Source of the DNA: Methanoregulaceae archaeon
GTDB taxonomy: Archaea; Halobacteriota; Methanomicrobia; Methanomicrobiales; Methanospirillaceae
Direction: 5' to 3'
Length of the DNA stretch: 11,522 nucleotides
NCBI GenBank assembly: GCA_028679325.1
Contig: JAJRBS010000134.1
Span: forward strand, 1 to 11,522
The number at the start of each line of letters is the position of its first letter. Position 1 is the stretch's first letter. Both the position numbers and the translations under genes were made by a program. The notes beneath the pieces are model-generated. The model was not told the DNA's origin. It did not search any database and saw only the letters and a list, made by a program, of their open reading frames with translations. Of this stretch, positions 1-5,233 are shown piece by piece.

Positions 1-23
1 AAAAAGGAAAAGAGAGGAGGGAA
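1..23 (-). terminator. T-rich tract after the ammonium channel gene
   Basis: Read on the - strand, the bases right after the stop codon of the ammonium channel gene are pyrimidine-only apart from the first few and end in runs of four and five T. Archaeal RNA polymerase stops at such T-rich tracts without needing a hairpin, so this is a plausible terminator. The window ends here, so the tract may continue. Confidence 0.35.
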
Positions 24-1220
24 TCAGTAAGCCCGTTCGCCGTGCTGGGAAAGGTCGAGCCCCACGTACTCGGCCTCTTCGGATACCCGAAGCCCGATCA
101 ACCGGTTTATGACCCAGGCGAGCACGAAGGTGACGGCGAAGGCGAAGACCATCACGGTAACGGCCCCGATGACCTGGGTAACCAGCAGGTCCGTGTTCCC
201 CTCGATCAGTCCCGATGCGCCGTTCACCGAAGCAACAGCAAAGATCCCGACGGCGATCGTCCCCCACAGTCCGCCGACGCCATGGACCGCCCAGGCATCC
301 AGGCTCTCGTCCATCCTCTTCCGGATCCTCCAGAGCATGGCATAGTAGCAGAGACCCGAGGCGACGGCCCCGATCACCATCCCGGCCATCGGGGTCACGT
401 AACCACAAGCGGGTGTGACGGCGCCAAGGCCGGCGACCGCACCGCTGACCATGCCGACAGAGCTCGGCATGCCCCGGCCCCAGGAGATGAAGAGCCAGGT
501 CAGTGCCCCGGTTGCGGCCGAGATGTTGGTGACCACGATAGCATGAACGGCGAGACCGTTGGCCGCAAGAGCGCTTCCCCCGTTGAACCCGAACCAGCCG
601 AACCAGAGGAGGGCCGCCCCGAGCAGGGTCATGGGGATGTTATGGGGATCCATCGAGTACTCGCCAAACCCGGCCCGCCTCCCGATGACCAGGGCCAGGG
701 CCAGAGCCGCAAAGCCGGCGGTGATGTGGACCACAGCGCCGCCCGCGAAGTCGACAAACCCCATGCTCTGCAGCCATCCTCCTCCCCAGACCCAGTGAGC
801 AACCGTCGAGTAGACGAAGGTGACCCAGAAAAGGGCGAAGATGAGGAACGCGGAGAGCTTGATCCTCTCTGCCATCCCGGAAGTGACGATGGCCATGGTG
901 ACGGCGGCAAAGGTGAGTTGGAACATCATGAAGAGGAGGGGTGGGTAGCCAAACGTCCCCGAGTCGAAGCTGACATTGGACAGGCCGGCAAAGTCCAGGT
1001 TCCCGATCACGGGAGCCGTTCCCCCGAAAGCAAGAGTATACCCGATCACCACCCACTGGATGGTCACGAGGGCAAAGGTGATGAAGGAGAGGGAAACCAT
1101 GGAGATGAAGTTCTTTTTCCGGACAAGTCCGCCATAGAAGAACCCGACACCGGGGGTCATCAGCATGACCAGGGCGGTGGAACAGAGGAGCCAGGCGATT
1201 GTGCCTTCACTGGCAGCCAT
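24..1220 (-). CDS. amt: Ammonium channel/transporter, Amt/MEP/Rh family
   Basis: Integral membrane channel for ammonium uptake, expected as a trimer in the cytoplasmic membrane. The 398-residue product is the normal size and spans the whole family. Aligning by eye to E. coli AmtB gives the twin pore histidines (H165, H313), the two phenylalanines of the periplasmic gate (F104, F212), the ammonium-site tryptophan and serine (W145, S216) and D157. The C-terminal tail has the conserved GLRVSEE and GLDLSxHGERAY blocks that contact a GlnK/PII regulator, so PII control is likely. I chose the ATG at 1220. The open frame runs on to a TTG at 1265, but those 15 residues are an Arg-rich stretch unlike the family. 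No glnK gene is visible; methanogens usually keep it beside amt, so it may lie left of the window. Divergent from the amidotransferase gene. Confidence 0.96.
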   Translation of the reverse strand: MAASEGTIAWLLCSTALVMLMTPGVGFFYGGLVRKKNFISMVSLSFITFALVTIQWVVIGYTLAFGGTAPVIGNLDFAGLSNVSFDSGTFGYPPLLFMMFQLTFAAVTMAIVTSGMAERIKLSAFLIFALFWVTFVYSTVAHWVWGGGWLQSMGFVDFAGGAVVHITAGFAALALALVIGRRAGFGEYSMDPHNIPMTLLGAALLWFGWFGFNGGSALAANGLAVHAIVVTNISAATGALTWLFISWGRGMPSSVGMVSGAVAGLGAVTPACGYVTPMAGMVIGAVASGLCYYAMLWRIRKRMDESLDAWAVHGVGGLWGTIAVGIFAVASVNGASGLIEGNTDLLVTQVIGAVTVMVFAFAVTFVLAWVINRLIGLRVSEEAEYVGLDLSQHGERAY

Positions 1221-1271
1221 GGTGCCCGACCCCCTTCGCCGCGAGCCTGTTCGTCGCCTTTTCAATGACCA

Positions 1272-1286
1272 GGAACCAGTATTTCC
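1272..1286. promoter_or_regulatory. Imperfect NrpR-like inverted repeat upstream of amt
   Basis: GGAA, seven bases, then TTCC. Methanogen nitrogen genes are often controlled by NrpR, whose Methanococcus operator is GGAA-N6-TTCC. The spacing here is one base longer than that consensus, so this is only a suggestion. The site lies about 50 bases before the amt start codon and inside the predicted amt leader, a position where a repressor could act. Confidence 0.25.
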
Positions 1287-1323
1287 TTCCTCGTTGTTGC
1301 ATAGGAAAGAAGTGTAGTTCTAT

Positions 1324-1333
1324 GTTATAAAAT
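1324..1333. promoter_or_regulatory. Shared TATA box between amt and the amidotransferase gene
   Basis: The only strongly AT-rich element in the 137-bp divergent gap contains the palindrome TTATAA (1325-1330). Read on the + strand (TTATAAAA) it would place a transcription start near 1354, just ahead of the ATG at 1358. Read on the - strand (TTTTATAAC) it would place a start near 1303, giving amt a leader of about 80 bases. One element may serve both directions. Confidence 0.45.
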
Positions 1334-1357
1334 GGAATACGATTTAATCTTGAAAAG

Positions 1358-2062
1358 ATGAAGAGTACCCGCATGACAGGGGCATATGTATCCCTCCTCC
1401 AGCACGCTCCCGGAGAGGGAGGGGGTATCCTGGAAGACGAGATCCGGAAGAGAGGACTGCCATTTCAACGGGTCGAGCTCTTCTCCACCCACGAGCTCCC
1501 GCCCATCCAGGGAACTCATCTGGTGGTGATGGGCGGTGAGATGAGCGTCAATGATGAACGCGAATTTCCCTGGCTGACAGAGGAGAAGAGATTGATCCGG
1601 GAGTTTGTGTCGCAGCGACGGCCGGTTCTGGGGATCTGCCTCGGAGCCCAATTGATAGCCGCGGCGGGAGGAGCGAAGGTCTATCCCTGCGAGCCGGAAC
1701 TGGGATGGTCACCGGTCTTGGGTATGACGGCGCCTGATGACCTTGTCCCTCAACGGTTCATGGTCTTCCAGATGCACGGCGAGACATTTGATATCCCCCC
1801 CGGAGCTGATCTCATCTGCCGGGGGGAGCGGGTCGCTCACCAGGGCCTCTGCTGGGGCAGCGCTCTCGGGTTTCAGTTCCACCTCGAACTGACTCAGGAC
1901 ATGATCGCGGACTGGATACGTGGGCGAGGGGCCGACGAACAAAAACAGATCCTTGAGGAGAGCAGGACGTATCTTCCGGAGAGCAACCATCTCTGCAGCA
2001 GAATTGCGGAGAGGTTCTTATCTGCCCCGGGAGAGGGGTTCTCCTGGACCGGGCAGCTGTAG
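1358..2062 (+). CDS. Class I glutamine amidotransferase (GATase1) domain protein
   Basis: A stand-alone class I glutamine amidotransferase of 234 residues, related to the glutaminase half of GMP synthase. The catalytic triad is visible: nucleophile C94 in LGICLGAQL, then H175 and E177 in FQFHLE. MGGEMSVND near residues 58-66 is the usual strand-turn ahead of the nucleophile elbow. No synthetase domain is fused or adjacent, so the acceptor of the ammonia, or another glutamyl substrate, is unknown. ATG 1358 lies about 30 bases after a TATA-like box, so the mRNA would be nearly leaderless; ATG 1373 is an alternative start. The position beside an ammonium channel hints at a nitrogen role, but this is inference. 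Family assignment is firm, the specific reaction is not. Confidence 0.88.
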   Translation: MKSTRMTGAYVSLLQHAPGEGGGILEDEIRKRGLPFQRVELFSTHELPPIQGTHLVVMGGEMSVNDEREFPWLTEEKRLIREFVSQRRPVLGICLGAQLIAAAGGAKVYPCEPELGWSPVLGMTAPDDLVPQRFMVFQMHGETFDIPPGADLICRGERVAHQGLCWGSALGFQFHLELTQDMIADWIRGRGADEQKQILEESRTYLPESNHLCSRIAERFLSAPGEGFSWTGQL

Positions 2063-2064
2063 CC

Positions 2065-2072
2065 TTTTTATC
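2065..2072 (+). promoter_or_regulatory. T-rich element: terminator of the amidotransferase gene or TATA box of rbcL
   Basis: TTTTTATC starts three bases after the amidotransferase stop codon. It can act as a T-tract terminator. Equally, it can be a TATA box: 26 bases from its centre falls near 2094, giving a very short leader that begins with the rbcL Shine-Dalgarno. The sequence alone does not decide between the two. Confidence 0.35.
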
Positions 2073-2094
2073 CCTGGTCACCTTTGATACTTGC

Positions 2095-2100
2095 AGGTGA
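2095..2100 (+). promoter_or_regulatory. Ribosome binding site of rbcL
   Basis: AGGTGA lies seven bases before the GTG at 2108 and matches the archaeal anti-Shine-Dalgarno. It fixes the RuBisCO start at this GTG, where no ATG is available near the conserved N-terminus. Confidence 0.7.
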
Positions 2101-2107
2101 GTGACTG

Positions 2108-3400
2108 GTGTCGATAGACTGGTACAGGGACTTTGTTGACACGTCCTATACTCCGGCGAAGGACGAGATCATCTGCCTCTATTATTTCGAGCCCGACAAA
2201 GATGTCAGCCGGGAGGAGGCGGCAGGGAGGATCGCGTCCGAGAGCTCGACCGGGACCTGGACTACCCTTCATACCCTGCCGCCCCGCATGAAGGACCTCC
2301 AGGCAACGGCCTTTGAGATCTCAGGGAACTTCGCAAAGATCTCCTACCCGCTCGAACTCTGGGAGGAGGGCAACGCTGTCCAGCTCCTGTCCGGGATTGC
2401 CGGTAATATCTTTGGCATGAAGGCTCTCCGGCACCTCCGTCTTGTCGATGCCTCCCTGCCGGCCCCCTACCTCAAGGGATTCAAGGGGCCCCACTTCGGC
2501 AACGAGGGGATCCGGAAGATGATGAAGGTCTACGGCCGGCCGCTGACCGGTGCCGTCCCGAAACCAAAGATCGGCTTCTCGGCCGAGGAGCATGCCGCTA
2601 TCGGGTACGAGACCTGGATGGGAGGGTTCGACTTCGTGAAAGACGATGAGAACCTGACCTCCACCTCCTTCAACCGGTTTGAAGACCGCGTGGAAATGCT
2701 CACCCGGATGCGGGACAAGGCCGAGAAGGAGACAGGGGACACAAAGTCGGCTTTCATCAACATAACCGCCGATACCGAGACCATGGAGAAAAGGGCCGCT
2801 CTCCTGGCAGAATACGGCTGGAATTATGCCATGATCGACGTTGTGGTGGCAGGCACGGCAGCGGTGATGACCCTCCGCGACTTCTGCTCTGACCTTTGCC
2901 TTGCCATCCATGCCCACCGGGCCATGCATGCCGTCTTCGACCGGGATCCGAAGCACGGGATCTCCATGCTGTTTCTCGCAAAGATCATGCGGCTTATCGG
3001 AGTCAGCCAGATCCATACCGGGACCGCGGTCGGCAAATTGGCCGGATCAAAGCAGGAGTCGTCCCTTCTTGCCGATACTCTCCGGGAGAAGAAGGTCAAG
3101 GGGACCGAGAACCTCTCCCTTGACCAGGACTGGGGAAAGATCAGGAACGCGTTCCCGGTCTCTTCCGGTGGCCTTCACCCGGGCCTTGTACCGGATGTCC
3201 TCGATATCTATGGAACAGAGTGTGTGCTCCTGGTGAGCGGGGGAATCCATGGCCATCCCCAGGGGACCCGGGCGGGAGCGATAGCGACCATGCAGGCAAT
3301 CGAGGCCTGGAATGACGGGGTAAGCCTCACGGAGAAAGCCGGCAGTTCACCCGAACTCAGGGAAGCCATGGAGAAATGGGGATTTTACCGTCCCAAGTGA
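2108..3400 (+). CDS. rbcL: Ribulose-1,5-bisphosphate carboxylase large subunit, form III type
   Basis: Carboxylates ribulose 1,5-bisphosphate to two 3-phosphoglycerates. In archaea this serves nucleoside/AMP recycling or, with phosphoribulokinase, a reductive hexulose-phosphate route. The 430 residues span the family. Aligned to spinach numbering, E60, T65, W66, N123, K175, K177, the carbamylated K201 with D203/E204, H294, R295, H327, K334 and S379 correspond to E45, T50, W51, N100, K152, K154, K178 with D180/E181, H270, R271, H303, K310 and S353. So this is a true RuBisCO and not a form IV RuBisCO-like protein. Position 403, usually Gly, is S377. The HGHPxGTRAG block is typical of archaeal form III. 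No small subunit, phosphoribulokinase, AMP phosphorylase or ribose-bisphosphate isomerase gene is in the window, so the subtype (III-a or III-b) stays open. GTG start with a good ribosome site. A CxxCxxCC protein gene follows 14 bases downstream. Confidence 0.95.
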   Translation: MSIDWYRDFVDTSYTPAKDEIICLYYFEPDKDVSREEAAGRIASESSTGTWTTLHTLPPRMKDLQATAFEISGNFAKISYPLELWEEGNAVQLLSGIAGNIFGMKALRHLRLVDASLPAPYLKGFKGPHFGNEGIRKMMKVYGRPLTGAVPKPKIGFSAEEHAAIGYETWMGGFDFVKDDENLTSTSFNRFEDRVEMLTRMRDKAEKETGDTKSAFINITADTETMEKRAALLAEYGWNYAMIDVVVAGTAAVMTLRDFCSDLCLAIHAHRAMHAVFDRDPKHGISMLFLAKIMRLIGVSQIHTGTAVGKLAGSKQESSLLADTLREKKVKGTENLSLDQDWGKIRNAFPVSSGGLHPGLVPDVLDIYGTECVLLVSGGIHGHPQGTRAGAIATMQAIEAWNDGVSLTEKAGSSPELREAMEKWGFYRPK

Positions 3401-3414
3401 GAGGCTGGTGAGGA

Positions 3415-3882
3415 GTGGTCTTCTACTGCGAGCAGTGTGGGGAATGCTGCAGCATCATGGGAGAGGTCCTCTCGGTCTTCGAGGAGTACGGCGATTACCG
3501 GTTCCTTCTCGTGAACAAGTACACCGGCGAGAAAACTCGGGTGGAGGTCGACCTTGACAAGCGAGCGCTGTTCATGGAGGAGGACGCCCTCCCGGCAGCA
3601 TGCCCGTTCCTCAGGCACCGTGATCATGTCGGGTACTGCACCGTTCACCTGACCCGGCCGGAGATGTGCCGGGACTTTGGCTGCTGGCGGCTCCTCATCC
3701 TCGACCATTCGGGAAAGAGGGCGGGACGGGTCATGCAGGCGCGTTTCTTCAGCCCCGAGAGTCCCGCCCTTGCTCTTCTCTGGGAAGAGCGGATCAGGAC
3801 TCTCGATGAACGTGAGGATGAGGACTGGGACAGGGAGGTCATCGCCATCCTCTCTTGCGAAGGGTACTCGGTCATCCGGTAA
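3415..3882 (+). CDS. YkgJ-family CxxCxxCC cluster-binding protein
   Basis: A 155-residue soluble protein with the CxxCxxCC signature at C5, C8, C11 and C12, followed by C63, C75, C85 and C90. This is the pattern of the putative zinc- or iron-chelating domain family (YkgJ, Pfam CxxCxxCC). The eight cysteines suggest a bound metal or Fe-S centre; biochemical function is not established for most members. The second half (about 95-155) is acidic and lacks cysteines except C148. The GTG start at 3415 is the only one that keeps the whole N-terminal cysteine block close to the start; GGTGAGGA lies just ahead. It follows rbcL by 14 bases on the same strand, so the two are probably co-transcribed, and a maturation or redox link to RuBisCO is conceivable but unproven. 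A paralogue lies at 4711-5145. Confidence 0.85.
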   Translation: MVFYCEQCGECCSIMGEVLSVFEEYGDYRFLLVNKYTGEKTRVEVDLDKRALFMEEDALPAACPFLRHRDHVGYCTVHLTRPEMCRDFGCWRLLILDHSGKRAGRVMQARFFSPESPALALLWEERIRTLDEREDEDWDREVIAILSCEGYSVIR

Positions 3883-3893
3883 TGGGGCAGGAA

Positions 3894-4391
3894 TCAGGTC
3901 TTCCGGGTCTCGTTATACAGGAGGACCAGGGATAAGCTGATCAGGTTCAGCGTGGTAGCGGCAGCCCAGAGCTTTGCCTCTGTCGGGGTCAGCAGCGTGA
4001 TCCATCGTGACCAGAGCATCGCAGATATGATGCAAAATGTGATCAAGGTATCAATCGCGAGAAAGACCGCCGGTTTTCCGAACAGGCGCCCGATCTCTGC
4101 GATTGAACAGTACTCGAACGGGCTCTTCTGTGAGAAGAGGTCGTATGCCGCATTTCCGGCATTCATCACGAGATCAAGCCCGGCCCAGGCGAAGATCAGC
4201 ATCCCGGTTATCGCGATGGCCGGCATTTCGGGAGAGCCGACCTGGAAGGCAACCGATCCGAAGAGGAGTTTGAATATGCAGAAGGGGATACCGATGGTCA
4301 GAGAGAGGAAGAGCGGCCTTTTGAAGAAACCCTGCAACCGGTCTGGCCTGGCGTCCCCCTCTTCTTCACCGGTCGCCGTCATGGATGGCAT
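3894..4391 (-). CDS. Unknown protein with four membrane segments
   Basis: I do not recognise this family. The product has four hydrophobic segments. Numbered from the farther ATG at 4412 (172 residues), they lie near 33-55, 64-85, 114-135 and 147-166, with a charged N-terminus and a short polar tail. No catalytic motif is evident. I prefer the ATG at 4391 (165 residues) because AGGAG lies 10 bases before it on the - strand. The ATG at 4412 has no ribosome site, but would suit a leaderless transcript from the AT-rich element near 4435. It converges on the upstream CxxCxxCC gene with an 11-base gap and is divergent from the following small gene. It is flanked on both sides by CxxCxxCC protein genes, which may or may not mean something for its role. 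Confidence 0.7.
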   Translation of the reverse strand: MPSMTATGEEEGDARPDRLQGFFKRPLFLSLTIGIPFCIFKLLFGSVAFQVGSPEMPAIAITGMLIFAWAGLDLVMNAGNAAYDLFSQKSPFEYCSIAEIGRLFGKPAVFLAIDTLITFCIISAMLWSRWITLLTPTEAKLWAAATTLNLISLSLVLLYNETRKT

Positions 4392-4432
4392 GAAACTCGT
4401 TCTCCTATCCATAAATGTGCACGCGATGGCAG

Positions 4433-4440
4433 GTTAAATG
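4433..4440. promoter_or_regulatory. Possible shared TATA-like element
   Basis: GTTAAATG is the only AT-rich stretch between the membrane protein gene and the small gene to its right. On the - strand it would start transcription close to 4410, leaving a short leader with AGGAG ahead of the ATG at 4391. On the + strand it would start near 4462. Weak match, judged by position only. Confidence 0.3.
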
Positions 4441-4489
4441 GTAGTCATACCGAAACCTTCATGGAGGCGGAAGTCCCAGGGCGGCAGTG

Positions 4490-4714
4490 ATGACCATACC
4501 CTGGCTACCGCCCGAACTTCCCCGTATGAAGGCCCATATCCTTGGCCCGGGAATCGTCCAGATCGAAGACACCGTCTACAACCTTCCGGCGAGAACGGAA
4601 GAGAAAGGCCATCCGCCCCCCAAGAACCCCGAGTTCGTCCTCCCCGTCAAGGAGAACAGCCTGGAAGCCGCCCGCCGGGCGATGGAAGCCCTCTACCGGA
4701 TTGTGTTCGATTGA
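4490..4714 (+). CDS. Small unknown protein coupled to a CxxCxxCC protein
   Basis: A soluble protein of about 74 residues that I do not recognise. It has no cysteine and no membrane segment; it is Pro-rich in the middle and ends in a likely amphipathic helix (NSLEAARRAMEALYRIVFD). Codon choice from the methionine at 4526 onward is strongly G/C-ending like its neighbours, which supports real coding. In contrast, the overlapping frame through 4438-4710 gives an Arg/Pro-rich nonsense product. The start is uncertain: GTG 4487, ATG 4490 or ATG 4526. The first codons contain ATA, CTA and CGT, atypical here, so 4526 is quite possible. Its stop overlaps the next start (TTGA), pointing to translational coupling with the second CxxCxxCC protein and a shared job. 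Confidence 0.6.
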   Translation: MTIPWLPPELPRMKAHILGPGIVQIEDTVYNLPARTEEKGHPPPKNPEFVLPVKENSLEAARRAMEALYRIVFD

Positions 4715-5145
4715 CTACCACGAACGACGGTTGTCTCCAGTGCGGCCTCTGTTGCAAGGTTTTCGGCGACAGGATCACACCGACGGCAGAGAACCTTTAT
4801 TCGTGGATGGAGAATGGAAGGACAGACATTCTCTCGTTTTTCCGGGTCAGGACCGCGGCAGGTGCGGACATTCGTGCCGACAAACTCAGCCCCGAAGATC
4901 TCTCCGATATGGTATCTGTTGAGATGAGAGACCCGGTAACCGGCGGGTATCTCCCGTGCTGCCCCTTCCTCCGCCGGGAGGGCAGGAACCGCTACCTCTG
5001 TTCCATCCATACCGTGAAATCCGATATGTGCTGCAATTACATGCCCTGGGTCTGGGGAGAGACATACTTTCCGGCGTGCGAGTCCCTCAGGGCCCTCCTG
5101 AGGCACACCCCCCCGGACCAGCTTTCGAAAGACGATACCGGCTGA
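4711..5145 (+). CDS. YkgJ-family CxxCxxCC cluster-binding protein (second copy)
   Basis: 144 residues with the CxxCxxCC block at C8, C11, C14 and C15, then C83, C84, C97, C107, C108 and C123. This is the layout of the YkgJ/CxxCxxCC putative metal-binding family and resembles the copy at 3415-3882: both have PFLRR/PFLRH, then a Cys-x2-His and another Cys. Overall identity is otherwise low, so they are distant paralogues, probably with different partners. Function is unknown beyond likely binding of a metal or Fe-S centre. The start is a TTG that overlaps the stop of the preceding small gene (TTGA); no good Shine-Dalgarno is visible, consistent with ribosomes re-initiating after the first gene. 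The frame stays open upstream to 4438, but that extension is not protein-like and lies over the small gene. Confidence 0.82.
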   Translation: MTTTNDGCLQCGLCCKVFGDRITPTAENLYSWMENGRTDILSFFRVRTAAGADIRADKLSPEDLSDMVSVEMRDPVTGGYLPCCPFLRREGRNRYLCSIHTVKSDMCCNYMPWVWGETYFPACESLRALLRHTPPDQLSKDDTG

Positions 5146-5178
5146 TCGGCACATTTTTTCGCGGGGATTCTGCATCAG

Positions 5179-5187
5179 TTTTTAATA
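5179..5187 (+). promoter_or_regulatory. TATA box of the rubredoxin-ThDP enzyme gene
   Basis: TTTTTAATA stands in an 88-base gap and would place a transcription start near 5209. That leaves a leader of about 25 bases containing GAGGTGG (5224-5230) directly before the ATG at 5234. The gene therefore probably has its own promoter, independent of the CxxCxxCC gene upstream. Confidence 0.5.
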
Positions 5188-5233
5188 GGCGGACTGCCAC
5201 ATCATCTCCCATTCCCCCGAAGCGAGGTGGTCC

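Noticed and set aside
1221..1265. Extension of the ammonium channel to a TTG at 1265
   Set aside because: It adds 15 Arg/Gly-rich residues unlike the family, and the ATG at 1220 fits the usual start just before the first helix.
42..1268. Long open frame on the + strand antisense to the ammonium channel gene (408 codons)
   Set aside because: Product is Asp/Gly/His/Pro-rich with no domain-like pattern. It is the mirror of a strongly biased GC-rich gene whose protein is unmistakable.
2321..3016. Open frame antisense to rbcL (231 codons)
   Set aside because: No recognisable motif; the sense strand holds the RuBisCO active-site residues throughout.
3952..4437. Open frame on the + strand opposite the four-helix membrane protein
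   Set aside because: It lacks hydrophobic or domain structure, while the - strand frame shows four clear membrane helices and a ribosome site.
4438..4710. In-frame N-terminal extension of the second CxxCxxCC protein up to an ATG at 4438
   Set aside because: The extension is Arg/Pro/Ser-rich low-quality sequence overlapping a better coding frame (the small gene), and the CxxCxxCC family starts close to its first cysteine block.
3415..5145. Possibility that the two CxxCxxCC genes are a recent tandem duplication
   Set aside because: They share only the cysteine pattern and a few neighbouring residues, differ in length and in the loop between cysteine blocks, and are separated by an oppositely oriented gene.
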